Assembly: GCA_027625915.1 (NCBI GenBank) | Contig: JANTQA010000047.1 | Span: 20,026,001-20,090,000, forward strand | Direction of reading: 5' to 3' | Source of the DNA: Anaeramoeba flamelloides | Lineage: Eukaryota; Metamonada; Anaeramoebidae | DNA: 64,000 bases | Part shown: in pieces, positions 1-13,539 of the stretch | How positions within the stretch are numbered: position 1 is the first letter of the stretch | Layout of the letters: every line of letters begins with the position of its first letter | Notes under the pieces: model-generated | Database searches by the model: none | Told to the model about the DNA's origin: nothing | The model's input: the letters and a program-made list of their open reading frames with translations, nothing else | Translations under genes and position numbers: made by a program

Positions 1-88
1 CCGCGTCCTGAAACAGGAGGGGTAAAAATCCGATAGAAAGATTATTAATAATAAGATTCCACAAACTGTGATTAATAATAAAATTGTT
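1..88 (+). repeat. conserved ~85-bp repeat block, copy 1
   Basis: This block is almost identical to 13676-13760 in the same orientation, including the core GATAGAAAGATTATTAATAA, while the flanks differ. It opens with a small hairpin (TCCTG, AAA, CAGGA). No promoter boxes or ORF are visible. It could be the end of a mobile element or part of a small RNA gene. Function unknown. Confidence 0.6.
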
Positions 89-159
89 ATTTTCTACTTC
101 TTATTCTTCTTCTCAGGATCTATGTATTAGCTATAAAACACAACTGGAGTGTTTATTGG

Positions 160-790
160 ATTTTTATTTAATAGATCACCAATAAGAAATGAAAATTACT
201 CTTTATTCTTTTTGGTTATTTAACTTTTGAAGGGAACAACCCCATATATATATAAAATATTTATTTTATATTCAACGATATTGTTGAAATAGGTTAGTAT
301 TTGTTTGATCATTCATTTGGTTTGAGATTTGATATTATCGTAAAAAAAAAAAAACTGAAAAGAAAACATTTATGTTTTTCCATCACAAAAGGTCTAATTA
401 CTTTTATAAAAGAAACATGTCTTTCAAAACTTTCAAATACTTGAAGACAATTAACAACCCTTTAAATACTCTCAAACGTTTTTAAAGGCGAAAGTGTCGT
501 AAATTTCAGGATATTTTTTTTAAAAGTCAAGAGATTTTTTAAGTGATATCAAAAAAATAATTTTTCATTTTATTGTGACACACAAAAAATCTCCTGGCTT
601 TTACAAAGCTAATCACTTTTGTAAAAGTATTCCAGCTTTAAAAGCATTGGAAAGTGTTTGGAAGTTTGAAAAGGATGAAAACTGGATAAAAGTCATGAGT
701 TTTTTCGTAATGGATAATTATTTTATCTCGATAATGTGGAATAAAACGATATTATGCCTTTTCGTGATAAAGTACAATTAATCACGATTT
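160..790 (+). repeat. diverged dispersed repeat, copy 1
   Basis: Several blocks match the reverse complement of 47190-47625 in the same order: around 165-235, 255-300, 430-500 and 710-745. The last shares ATAATTATTTTATC followed by GATAATGTGGAAT. The arrangement suggests two old copies of one mobile element in opposite orientation. A short open frame at 575-781 lies inside but is not supported by the other copy, so I do not call it a gene. Confidence 0.45.
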
Positions 791-922
791 TTCTAATATT
801 ATCACTAATTGATTGTTAAATCATCATAATATATGTTATCATCAAAACCACTAATATTACAAAATGTTTATATAGGTTTTATTTATTACAAATCACAAAT
901 TTATGAAAAGGTAATTGTTTTA

Positions 923-1109
923 CATTCAGTTTCACTTGTAGTACACAAACTTTGAAGGAAGAGGAAAAATTTCAAATTAAGAAACAAATTTCCAATTGTG
1001 CAAAATAATTTGTATTTAAAAAAAATTCGAGAAAAAGATTTGTAATTTGAGATTTTTTTATTTCCTTAAATTTTATTGAAAGATAGTGTTCTAAAAGTCA
1101 AGCCGACAG
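923..1109. mobile_element. diverged mariner-type MITE (family 1)
   Basis: This is a decayed palindromic element flanked by TA on both sides. The left end resembles CAGTCAGTTTCACTT and the right arm keeps an AATTTGAGATTTTT block and a GACAGTA end. It matches the better copies at 20148, 21030, 42942, 44687 and 45141, but has many substitutions, so it is older. Confidence 0.55.
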
Positions 1110-1111
1110 TA

Positions 1112-3837
1112 TTTAAAAATATTCAAAAAAAAAAGGATCTTTACAAAAAATAGAATAAACTCATCAAATCAATTTTTTTAACAATTAGAATAATTTCTCA
1201 TTTTACTCGATAAAAACCAAATTGGATCTAATCGAAAAAAAATAAATTTGTCACAAAATTTTTTTAAAATGATTTATATTTCCTTTAATCAAATTCTCTT
1301 AAACAGTATAAACCCAATATAAAGAGTGGCCTAAAGAATACTAGAAACTTGGAATTGAATCAGATGAAAGTTATCAAATAGGATTTACACAATATCCAAA
1401 TATTCAATTCCAAGTCTTTTCAACTTAATATCTAAATGTTCCTCAATATGTGCTTATTTTTTTCCAATTTATTTTCCGATTAAGATCAAAAATCTAAAAA
1501 TTTCTTTCTTTTTTTTGTTGAGTAAAAAATTTCTTAAAAGTCCAATCCCTTTTTCTTTAGATTGGTTTTATACTATCATTCTTGTAAATTAAAATTTTTT
1601 TTTTGGAATTATTTATCTCTCTTTTCAAAAAAAAATCGTTAGATCAAAAAATAAACTTGAAAAAGATTCACAAAAAAAAATACTAGAATAACTTGAAATG
1701 AACAAACTCAAAAAAACAAGAAAAAATGGAAATAAAATACATAGTTAAATATGCAAAATTTATGAACAAAAAAAATTGATTTTTTTTTATTTTATTTTCT
1801 TCAAAATTAATTATATTACTAAATATTTATTTGAGAGTTTGCATATTCATTTTTACTGAATTTCAAAAAATGATATGAAAATTTTTTTAAAATGAGAATA
1901 GCGAAAAAATTATCACAATATCAAACTACATTTACAATTTTATTTTGATCCGAAAATGATAATCTTCAAAAACGTTTTCCATTTTTATTGTACCTGTTGA
2001 AAAATCAAAAGTAACTTTGAATTACTATTGAAATAAAAGTCAGCCTAACTGAAAATAACAGTGATTAAATAATCCCTTTGTCTGTTTTTCATTCACCAAT
2101 TTTTTGACCAGAGTCTATAATTGTATTAAATTTTATATTTTTGGAAGAATAAAAAAATAATCTTTAAAATTTTGTAACAAATTTTAAGAAGAAAAAAAAA
2201 AAAAAAAAAATTCTTTCCAAATTATTTATTTTATTGATCTCTCTTAAAATTCAGAAAATAATTTTCTTTTGAAGACTCCTATCTTTATAAATAGTCATTC
2301 TTTCGAAAGTGGTTACATTCTGAAACATATCATTTTCCAAATATGATTTTCTAATTTAAACTTTAGGATTAAAAATCAAAGAGTTCAATCTTTTAGTTTT
2401 TGAAATAAATAAAAAACCAAACAAAACATATTTGATGTAGATCTTAGTTTTGGAAAGAAAGGTTTTTCTATTTTATAATTCTAGCCTTAGATCCTTTAGA
2501 AATCGAGAACATTTATATTAAGAAAAAAAAGAACACGAAAAAAAAACGATAAACTTTAAATTCATCCTACAAAAGGATGGTTTGGAAGTTCTCTTATGAC
2601 TTTTTTTTTGTTATTTTGAACTTTTTTTTTTTCAGATTTGCAAGGAATACAAAAAATATAGATTGTTGTTCTACCTTTAAGGTAAAAAGGCTGAACGTAT
2701 TTTTTTTTGAAAAGATCCACCTAACATTCAGATTACCCTTTTATTCATTAATATTAATAAAAGGATTTTTGAAAAATTCTTTTCTTGATCTTTGATCTCA
2801 AGTTCAATTTCCTTTTCAATTTTGTTTTAGCAAACTGTTTCACAAGAGATCAGAATTTCATTTATATGAAGAGGGGACTTTTCTGTATCATTTTATTTTT
2901 TTTGATTATTTTCAAGTCAATTGCAAAAGTGTTTGTTGTATTATCAAAAAACATATTTAAGGTCTAAAATTGTCTCCAATTTTGTTAAAACTCTTGATTA
3001 ATTTTCTTTTATTTTTTCGAATTATCGATTTTTTTTTTTTCAAATTTGATGATTTTGTTGTTTAAATTAGAGTCATTGGAATATCTGAAATTTACATTCC
3101 ATGAAACGAATGTTTTGATTATTGGAATTTATTTGCAATTTATAGCTTTGTATTTAAATTTAAATAAATAATTAGGGGAAAAAATCAAAAAGAGGAAAAT
3201 ATAGTGTTTATTTGAAAGATTTAAGAAACGTTCATATTTTCGAGACTTCTTTGATTACTTTTGATTAACTACTTTATCTCAAACAGTTTTTATGTTCTTC
3301 TCCTTGTTTTAATTGAAATTGTTTAGATCATTTTACAAAAATTTCTTAATAATTGATTATGGAACAATTCGTTGGAAAAATCAACAAATTTTCTTATCAT
3401 TTACAATTGCCCTCGTTTTGAATGTTGTATATTTTAAAATGAACTCGCCTGTAATTAATTTGAAAAACTTTCTGGAAAATAACTAAAAAAAAAGCTATTT
3501 ATCTCTTTCACAAGATCTTGAAAATTCGAATTTTTATGAATTAAAACGATGTCAAAAAAGAAAAGAAATTGAGAGATCCATTTATACCGTTCTTATTTTG
3601 GACATTTTGACAAACCATAAATATTTACCTTCATTTTATTATTTAAAAAATGATCATAAAGTAAGGTTTAAAAACCCAAATTACTCATTTTCAAAAGCCC
3701 TCTTTTGAATCTCTATCCTTGATCCTGCAAAAATTATCAGAGCAAAAGATATTGTTTAAAAAAAAAACTATTATTTTTTACTTTTTTTGTTTTTGTTTCT
3801 CTATTTTTCTTTCAAATTTTTCAATTCCTCAAGCAAA
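1112..3837. other. intergenic AT-rich stretch upstream of kinase gene
   Basis: I see no gene here. The short open frames (for example 2577-2795 and 2785-2967) are Phe/Leu/Lys-rich products of T-runs and lack recognisable domains. The end of this stretch must contain the kinase promoter, but no element is recognisable. Confidence 0.6.
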
Positions 3838-6800
3838 ATGCAAGAATCTCTGCCAATAAAGTTCATACAAAACTACGAATTTGTGAGTGTCATGAGTGAG
3901 ACAAGGCTTGGCAAAATTCGAATTGGGAAACATAAAATCACAAAGCGACAAGTAAATAAAACAACACACACAAAAACCTTTCTGTTTTTTAATTGCTCTC
4001 TTACACAAACTAACCTTTTTATGTTTCACTTTTACTTGTTGAATAACTTTCTCAATAAAAAAATAAAATAAAAAAACAAAAACCCCAATCAATAATTCAC
4101 TTTTCCGAATTTTCCAATTCTTTTAGGTTGTGATTAAAAGTCTTGAAAAAAAAAAAGTGCAATTAGAAAACGGAGCAAAAGAAAGGCTCAAAAGAGAAGT
4201 AAAGATCCTGAAAATTGTTGAGCACCCACACATAGTCAGGCTATTAGAATTCCTCCAAGATGAGAAAAACTGGTACATAGTTACAGAGTACCTTGAACAC
4301 GGGGAATTATTTGACTTCATTGTTGCTCATGAAAAACTAACTGAGAACACAGCAAGAAGATTTTTCAGAGAGATTATATCTGGTAATTCTTTGATCCAAA
4401 TCTTAATATTTTTTTTTTTTGTTTTTTTTTTTTTTTTTTTTGTTTGTTTGTACACATCAGTTAGATTACTTCTTTTTTCTAAATTGGATATTTGTGCAGC
4501 TTTCCAATTAACTGCACATTTGCTTAAGATTTGTCAAATTGTGTTTCTATTTCTAGATTTTTTCCTACAAAAAAGGTAATTGCAAAATTATTAATTTAAA
4601 CCCCATTTTCTTCTACTGCAAAAAAAAAACACCTTACTTTAAATTTTTTTAGCTTTATGTTTCTTGAAATACTTGTAGTTCCAAATTAAGATGATTTTTT
4701 TTTTTGAAGGGAAAACACGTTTGATGGTTAGAGTTTGTTTTGTGATTTTATTTTTCGATCAATGAGTGATTTATTTTAAAAAATGAGTATAAAATTTTGA
4801 TATATGAAATCTCAAGATTTTCCATATGAATCACTTTTGACACAGAAAAATGGATTCCAGAACAAGGCTGTCAAAAGAATACCAACCTTTTTATGAAATT
4901 TACCAGTTATTATTTCAATAAGGTCAGGCTAAAAAATCATACTAATTTTAAATTCTTCACTTCTCCACAACTGAGAAGAATTATTGTGAGCTGTGCAATA
5001 TTGATTTCCAAAATCCACATGGGTAACAACAAGTGGTTGTAAGACCAAGAGTGGATTTAATAAAAATACCGTGCCAAAAAATGACAAATTTAAGATTTGT
5101 ATTACCTGTAGTTTTGACTCATTTTTTGGAAGGATTTTTGAAACATTTTTTGAAACGCACAAAAAATGGTTGTGGTATGATTTTGGAACATTTTTTAAAT
5201 GCAAAAAACATGTTAAAAATTGTTGTATTGAGTTTTGTTTTTTTTAGTCAATTTGTAATTTTACCAAAAACTCAAGGACTAGAACAATTATCTGCCCATT
5301 GGGTATTGCTTTTATGACCAAAAACATTTATTGACTTTAATAGAATGTTGAGTCAATAGATCTCTTTCAAATTTTATGTTTTTTTTTCGAAATTTTTAAT
5401 TTGGTAAAACTATTTTCAGAATACGAATTCGCAATTTTATTTGAAAAAGTTCGAAAATCAAAATCCTCTAATGTATTGGTCTTTCCTCACTTCATATGAA
5501 AATATTCCATAATTTAGTACAATACTATCAATATACTTTCAGATCAAGTTGAAAGTAAGAGAAATAAGAGATAAAAAAATAGCTTTTTAAATTTGGCTTG
5601 TTTTGTTTGAGAATTTCGAAAAGTTTTTGGAAAAATAAATGTTTTTTTTTTAATTTTTCTCAAAAAAATTTCCACAAAATATGTATTACCTTGTCTTTCC
5701 TTTAATTCACCAACTTTTAAAACCAATTTTTTTATATCTTTCCAATATTGGATTTTAGTTCTCAAAGAAGATAAGATTTGAATAGTCATTAAGACAGCGA
5801 TTTATCACATTTGATGTTTTTATTACTGGTATTTGAATTATAAGGGGAAAAAATTTTCACTTCCTTTTCCATACCGTTCTTTTATAAGTAAATTTAGTTC
5901 TCAAAGAAGTAGGTTGCAATTTGTGGCTCTATTTGAAAAAGGAAATCGAAAATGAAGTGAAAAATTTTTCCCATTTATAATTCAAATACCAGTATTATTT
6001 TTTTTTTCAAAGGTTAAATTGATTCTTTGAAAACAACTAAAAACTCATAGAAGTTGACTGTATTTCCTTTCTTTGAAAACATTTATTTTTTAATTAAACT
6101 TAAAACCTTTAGATCGACTTTTAATTTGATTTTTTAATTATTTTTTGGTAAGAAACAATGGCTACTTTCTTTGAAGGTACCAATTTCAAAACACAACAAT
6201 TCGATCATGTTTACTCTTTTATTTTGATCATATTTGTAGGTTAATACATATGTCTTGGTACATTCAAGAAAATCAATTCACATGGCAAAAATTATTTTAA
6301 TTAGGAAAGAAACATTTTGATATTTGAATTAAAAGTCTAATACCGAAAATGAAATTGCTTTTTTATATTTTGTATTTAATCATTTGGGAAAAAACTACTT
6401 TTTGAGAAAATTTCCTTCTTTCAAACAACTTTTTGAACCCTTACACATCGCTGATATATTTTTTTTTTTTTGATGTTGAGTTAAGTTATGAGTGTTTTTA
6501 ACAATTTCACCTAAAAGGTCAAAACGGAGTTGATTGAAAAGTTTTGATGATAACTCTTGTAAGATTTTCTAAGATCATCAAAACTGAAAAAGGTTTGATA
6601 ATGTATGGAATTCACAAAAATCTCCAGTTCCAAAAAAAAAAAAGAAAGATCATTATTTATCTTTTTTGACTGACATATATTATTATATATAATAATGAAC
6701 TTCAAAAATTAATAAAAAGGATTTACAAGCTTTATTTTTATTGGATACTTGGATGGAAAAATCTTCAAAACCTTTCTCATAACACCCCAGCCCAATTTTT

Positions 6801-9800
6801 CTTGAAGCTAACAATTGGGTTTTCAGAGAAACAAAACAACCCAAAAAAAATTTCCACATTAAAATAAACTAAATCTTTTGAGTATTTCTTTAATGTAAAT
6901 TCGGTTCAAATTATTAAATAGAGTAAATATTATCCTTGAAAGAGTTCTTGAGAACTTCAACCAAATAAAAAACAAAAAGAATAAACAGAAAAAACAAAAA
7001 GAAACAAAAAAAAACAACTATTTCTTTGTAAGAATTATTATAATTTATAAAAACAAACATGAACATATTAAATAATTCAATGTACCAAACTTCATAAACA
7101 ATGTGATCATTTAGAGTTAGTGTTGTCTATTAAGTGTGTTTGTTAATGATCATCCCTTTATTTCAAGCCACAAAATCATGATTACTTTTCTTTTTACTTC
7201 CCTTGTTTTTTAATAAGGGTGTTTGAGTTTAGGTGTCTAAAAATTTCTTGTTCATTTTCCTGTAAAAATACACATAAAATTGCTTTTTCCATCCAAATTG
7301 GAGAATATTTTGATCGACATATTTTCACCATTTAAATAGGATTATATCAAAAGGTCTTGAGACAATTTGATTAATATGCAAATATAGTTGTTAAATGAGA
7401 TAAAATTCTCGTCTCATTTTCTTTTTATACAATTACAATACCTCATTTTGACGATCTACTTTTAATACTAAAAATAACCTCTTGGTATAACAAAACTAAC
7501 ATAGATAAAAATATAAATTAAAGTGTTGTTGGTGATTTTTGATCAATATTTTCGTATTTGTTAGAAAATTTACAATAATTTGAATTTTTTTTTTTTTTTT
7601 AATTATTAATTTTAAAATATTTGAATAATTTAAAAATTTTGAATTCCATAAATCTTCAAAATAATTATAAAAACAAAATCTTTATTAACATATCTTTTAA
7701 TTAATAGGGATTGAATATTGCCATAAATTAGGGATTGTTCATCGCGATTTAAAACCAGAGAATTTATTATTAGATCATAACCATCGAGTCAAAGTGATTG
7801 ATTTTGGTTTTTCCAATTTTACATTACCGAACCAATTATTAGAAACACCGTGTGGGTCACCACATTATGTCTCACCAGAAATTATTTTAGGAAAGGGGTA
7901 TGATGGTGCGAAATGCGACATATGGGCATGCGGTGTAATTTTATATGTCTTATTAGTTGGAGATTTACCATTTAAAAACAAAAACCCACAACTATTAATG
8001 AAACAGATCTTGTCTGGTCAATATTATGTCCCAAATTTTATATCTGAAGAAGCAAAGGATTTGATTTCTCGAATGATTACATTGAACCCAACTGAAAGAA
8101 TTACGATTGAGGAAATTCAAATGCACCCATGGTTTACAAATAAAGAAAGTAATAGCAAATTAAGAAATTCAAAACTTGAAGATTTGTTTAAGCATAAATA
8201 CCAATTAAATAATTTTAAAGTGCTCGAGGGCATGGAAAAAATTGGCTTTGATACCACTCAAGTAATTAAAGACTTGAAAAGGGGTGTAAAAAATAGCAAC
8301 ACTGCTAGTTATTTTTTATTTTGTAACCAAGATATGAGAAAAGAAAAGAGAATTAAAGAAAAATCCAAGCTCATTAAGAACTTTGAAGAAAAAGAATTAT
8401 CATCAATATTATCGCCAAAGATAATGAGAATCCATTTAAGTTCTGAAAATTTATTTAAACAAGCCAGAATCAATAACCAAATTAAAAGAAATAACAAATC
8501 TTCAAATTCTATTAAATGTTATAATATTAACACCAACAACAATAATAATAATTTATTTGTAAATAATAATATTATAATGGAAGAGCAGTCAAATAATTCA
8601 TCAATACCCAATTTGAAAATTATCCCCAGAAAGAACCCAATTGAATATTCTTCATCTTCATTAATAGAAATTGAAAATGAAATGGAAAACGAAAATAAAA
8701 TCAAGGAAATTAAATTTATCAAGAGAAATACTATTGATGAGAAAGACAAAAAAAAAACTAAAAAAAAATTTGGAAATGCGAGAAACATTTTTAAGAAAAA
8801 TAAAAATCGAAGGAAGGAGATCAATCGGAAAAAAAGTAAAAAAATGTTTGGCTCTTTTTTAAAAAAAACAAAATTTTGGAAAAAAAAATCAACAAATAAC
8901 TTTAAAATTGAATCAATTCGAAGCGAAAGCCAATTAAAGGAAGAACCCAAAACAAAAAAAAGTCAAAAGAGTAGCGAATTTGGACGGAGAAGACGAAAGC
9001 CCAGAGCGTCAACTGCAGATGAATTAATTGTTAGTAAAATCCTAACAAATATGGGATCAACTGGTAAAAGACCAAAAGCCAAGAATGTTACAAATTTATC
9101 AAATCATAATTTATTTGTAAACACTAACACTAAAAATATTTTTGGTTCCAAAATGATGATGGATAATGATAATGATAATTCTAATATCAAAAGTAATACT
9201 GTTAATAAGTGTAATAATAGTGAAAAGATTAATGTCAAAAGCAATACTTATAACAAAAACATTAATAAGAAGAAACCAAAAAAAGATCTTGAACGTTTTT
9301 GTAGAAAACCAAGATCTTCAACAAGCGGCAAACTGCAAGTAATTAAAAAAAAGAAAGAAAAAGAAATGAATATGAATTTGCACCATAATCAATACAATAT
9401 CTATCAAATGTTTGAAGATAATAATAATAATAATAATAATATTAATAAAAAAAACACTAACACCAATAACAATGAAAAAGAAAAAGTAAATGATAAAAAT
9501 AAAATTAGAGAAATTAGAGGAGTTTTTGATTCTTCAACAATGTCGACTAAATCCCCAAAAATAATGCTAAACTGCACAATCAAAGTATTAAAAAATCTTG
9601 ATGTAACTATTAATCAAAAATCACAATATATCCTAGAATGCCAGATTATGTTTCAAAATGACCTAATTAAATTTATTGTAGAAATTGCACAAATTTATTC
9701 TTTAAAAAATTATCACATGGTTAGGTTCCAAAGATTAAATGGGGATATTTGGAAGTTTCAAAAGTTTTGGTCACTCGTAGTAAAAGATTTAAATTTAAAT

Positions 9801-9803
9801 TAA
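3838..9803 (+). CDS. AMPK/MARK-like serine/threonine kinase with UBA-like and KA1-like domains
   Basis: Exons are 3838-3951, 4127-4382 and 7708-9803, giving 821 residues; splicing joins the catalytic domain without a gap. The kinase domain covers about 13-266. It has VVIK (Lys42), helix-C Glu62, HRDLKPEN (catalytic Asp137), DFG at 155-157, an activation loop ETPCGSPHY (Thr170) and SPE at 179-181. The CGSP loop and DIWACGVILY are typical of the AMPK/SNF1/MARK family. A UBA-like helical segment lies at about 292-335. A long Lys/Asn-rich linker follows, then a KA1-like C-terminus at about 745-821 (VRFQRLNGDIWKFQK), which in relatives binds acidic membrane lipids. Oddity: the Gly-rich loop reads MSETRLGK, so two of the three glycines are replaced. 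The start is the first ATG in frame before the conserved domain. Exact subfamily is not settled. Confidence 0.9.
5560..5760 (-). repeat. dispersed repeat shared with 39769-39960
   Basis: On the minus strand this reads LVLKVGELKERQ, later FVEIF and a Lys-rich tail. The plus strand at 39796-39950 reads LVLKVGELKKRQ, then FVEIL and a similar tail. Both DNA and translation match over roughly 190 bp. This is either a fragment of a transposon coding region or simply a repeat. No known family is recognised. Confidence 0.55.
5826..5992. mobile_element. TA-flanked palindromic MITE inside the kinase intron
   Basis: The ends TACTGGTATTTGAATTATA and TATAATTCAAATACCAGTA are inverted repeats. Similarity continues inward to about 40 bp (GGGAAAAATTTTCACTTC). 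TA at both ends suggests a Tc1/mariner-type target site. A half-copy occurs near 63250-63310. Confidence 0.65.
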
Positions 9804-11300
9804 CCATTTCATTTGATTAAATTTATATTATTTTATATTGATATTTATTTGTAATTAATAATTAAAAATATATTTTTGTATTTTGTTTTTAATTTTTTTT
9901 TTGTATTTTTTTACCTTTTATTTATTTATTTTCTATTGATTTTATTTATCATGTTTTTATTTATTTTTATTCTATCTTTTATATTTATTTCTTTTTCATT
10001 GAAAAAATGAATAGATATTAATAATTTAACAACATCGAATAAGACACCTATATTTCTTTATTATTAAATTATTAATATTATCATACAAAATTATATATTT
10101 TGCCTTATTTTAATAAATATACTTGTTTTATTTTAATTTTATTTTTTAGCTTGAAAATACACTCATTTTTTTTTTTTTTGAAAGAGTAATAGTCAAATAT
10201 TATTGAAAGAAATTATTTGATAATATTCAATAAATTTGTAATAACCACTTTCAAAAGTGAGAATTAAAAAATTTTGAAGTTGTTTTTATTGCTTTTGTGT
10301 TCATTTTTTGAAACATTTTAAGTAAGACTTTTCGAAAATTCGAAGTAATCTTAATATGAAAATTGTTTTGATATTTTTTTTTTTTTTTTGAAATTTGTTT
10401 TTTTGTTTGAAAATATTTATTAATAGAGAAAAAAATGAAAATACTGTTAATCTTTGGGTTATTATTAAATAAATCGAAATAACTTAGATTATTTTATTAA
10501 TCATTGATTAGAAAAAATCAAATTCAATAGTATTTTTTTTTTTTTTTGATTTTATTTTTTATTTTACTTTTTTTTATTGAATTTTATAAAACAGTTTCAA
10601 TCTAATAGTTTGTAGATTTTTTTGATAAAAAAATGAAAAAATTAATTTAAATTTTACATCTAAAAAAAATTTCTCGTTTTTTAAAATTAAACATGATTAT
10701 AAAAGTTTTTTTATCTAAAATTTAAATCAAGTACAACATTTCTCAATTTTTTTCATTTCATTTTTCAAAATATACTTACCCAGAATATTTTTCCTGTTTA
10801 ATAAAAAAAATCTGTCTATTTTTTGTATTTTAATTTATTTATCTTTATATGTTTAAAAAATAAGATAATTAAATAGTTTAATCACCTATACACAATTAAT
10901 AACTGATCCATTAGTACCAGGGTCGGACTATTAAACAAACCATTGTCTTAATCTTGATGAAGAATAACCCGGATGCTGTTGTATTCTAATGTAGTCCCGT
11001 TTTACAATCAAATACAATTATCAGAATTAATTAGAATCTCAAATTTCATCATTTTTTTTTTTTCTTACTTATAATTTAACTGTTATAACGTTTATTATAT
11101 TTTTGTATTGAAAAATTATCTTTACCAATTACTTTTTATTATAATTTTTTCACTAATTTTTTTTTTTAAATAAAAAAATAAAAGATACAAAAATAAGAAA
11201 CATTTTGATTTATTTTATTTTTTATTTTATTATTAAGAGAGCCAATTTAAAAAATTACCCCCTGTTTACAATTAATTTTTTTTTAATTTTTCAAATAAAT
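9804..11300. other. AT-rich intergenic stretch downstream of kinase
   Basis: No coding or RNA gene is recognised. A slightly GC-richer island at about 10905-11005 stands out from the surrounding A/T runs but matches nothing I know. Confidence 0.5.
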
Positions 11301-11308
11301 CGAAAAAA

Positions 11309-13120
11309 AATTCCCAGGTCTAACGAAACAGATTACATAACTGGAAAAAAGGAAAGAAAACAAAAACAAATAAGATAAAAAATGACATCGTTTGTAAAAT
11401 CAAAATTAATTCGAAATTGAATTTAAAGTATAGTATTGTTGTTTCTTTAAAATTTTTAAACTGTGTATAAATTGTTGATATTTAGTTTATAAACGAAATT
11501 TCATAATAAATGATCCATTTTACGTTTGAATTTTGAATTGCTTTTGTATTGTTTGGAAGTTATTCACCTCATAATGAAAATTTTGCAAATGAATCATTGT
11601 TTCTCTTTTTTTATTTTTTCGATAGTGTTTTTTTGTAAACGAAAATGAAAATGAAAAATTGGAAAGAAGTAACAGATGAATTAATGAAAAATTTGGTTTC
11701 AAATATGAAAAATAGATTAGATTTAATTATTCAAATGGAAGGAGAATCGATAAATGGGTTTTATTAATTTTTTAAATTTTCTATTTTTTATGTAATGCTT
11801 CTTTTAAAATAAATGGAAAAAATTTTTTTAAAAGTTTTTTTTTTTACTTTTTTTTATTTTATTTCAAGAAAAAAAACAAATATCTCTTGAATAACGAACT
11901 GAATATTAAAAACTAAATTTTGATATTATAATAGATAACTTCAATTATTAAAAATATTTTTCTTTAAAATTTGATTATTAATGGACCAATGATTTTGAAA
12001 GGGAGTTTATTGTGTATTAACAGAAATTAATTTTTTTTTTAATTGAATTGTTAAATTACATATTAAAGTTGAAAAATTTCCATTTTAAATATCCAATTTC
12101 ATCAAGTTTTCCAAAATTTAAAAGAACTGAGTAGTAATTTTTTATTTTTCTTATTTCTTTTATATCCAGGAAAAGCTCGGTACTGTACATCACTTTACTG
12201 CACCTCATGCGATCCTGAATTTATTTAGAGTTTTTTATATATCGGTTATAAATTATAACTTATAATTAGTAAAAATTATAACTCATATGATTACTTTACC
12301 TTTTTTTTTTATAAAGAAAATCTTTCATTTAAACAATAAAAAGAAAAAGAGAAAGAAAAGCAAGTAAGAAAAGATATTTTGTAAAATAATAGCACAAAGT
12401 AAAAAATTTATTGAAAAGTTTTGTTTTTTGCACTTTGGGTTTTGAAATCGTTGTTGGGTGTTTTCTTTTATTTTGAAAATGTCAGGATCTTCATCATGAT
12501 TTGGTATAATAAAGATATCTAAATTATGAAGAACTATAGATCAAAATGAAATAGGTTAATTTATTAAGTTCCAATCTTGAACTTTATAGATATGGTTTTT
12601 ACTATAAAGTGCTGAGTTTTAAGAATATGAATTGGTTTTCGACTTTTTTTTATTGATTTACTTTATTGTTTTTTATTATTTCTTCTTCTCTTTTTCTTTT
12701 TATTCTTTAATATGTTTTTTTTAAAGAAAAGCTACTTTATAATTTATAAACTTACCTACATTATATACTATATAGGATTGGCAACTCTAAATACACATTT
12801 TAAGGTATATGTAAAATTGGATGTAATTTTGTCCAATCACCTTGAGAATTAGCAATATGAAATGGTGATCATTTTTTTACAATAAATATTAATTACGGTT
12901 TTTTATATATTTGTATTGATAATAATTAAATTATATTCTAAAAATTTGTACCCAGTTTAAACAGTTGAAAGAATAACAATAATGTACTTTAAACTCAATT
13001 TGGAAAGAATTTTGATTTTACAAACTATTCTATTCTTTGTCTTTTTTAATTTGTTTTCATTTTCTTTTTTGCAGTTACCTAATCTGTTTGGTTAGATCTG
13101 GAATTATTTTCCAAGTTGAT
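11309..13120. mobile_element. long-inverted-repeat (foldback) element, member D
   Basis: The left arm, about 11309-11463, is matched by the reverse complement of about 12953-13120 (shared TTTGTAAAATCAAAATT and CAGATTA blocks). About 1.5 kb lies between them. The arms also resemble those at 55205-57015 and 46240-46920. The interior has no convincing transposase frame, so this is probably a non-autonomous relic. Confidence 0.6.
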
Positions 13121-13539
13121 AGAGGGTTAGTGTTGAGTTTGTTAAATTGGAAAAGCACATATAATTGGTAGCTGGTATATTTTCATTTGATCGATCAACA
13201 ATTGTCTGTGAAATTTCAACAAATTTACCAATACATTGTTTGTTCAGCTCGTTTCATTCTTTTGGACACACCGATTTTTTAACTTTGAGTTTTATATTTT
13301 TTTCTTTTATTTGGATTAAAATTATTAATTATTCAAACATTAATACTATATTATTTAAACGTGGTTTTATATTAAGTTGGGAAAAATAGAATAAATTGGG
13401 ATTTTGTTTTGTCTATTTTTGATTTTGGGTGTGTCCAAATGTTTGTAAGGGGGTTTTATTCTTTTTTGAAAAAAATCAAAAAATTAAATTATTTTTTTTA
13501 TTTTTTTTTTCAATGTTTCATAAAATGAAAAATAAGAAG

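Larger units (their letters stand above)
4383..7707 (+). other. 3.3-kb intron 2 of the kinase gene
   Basis: The donor is GTAATT and the acceptor is TTAATAG. The split Gly codon (124) restores IISGIEYCHKLGIVHRDLK across the junction, so no exon appears to be missing. Two T-runs (12 and about 20 nt) begin some 26 nt after the donor. The intron holds a repeat shared with the TOR upstream region (5560-5760) and a palindromic MITE (5826-5992). The rest, including 4930-5340 and 6000-7700, shows no gene. Confidence 0.85.

Noticed and set aside
575-781. 68-codon open frame in the first kilobase
   Set aside because: It lies inside a diverged repeat whose other copy does not keep the frame, and shows no domain.
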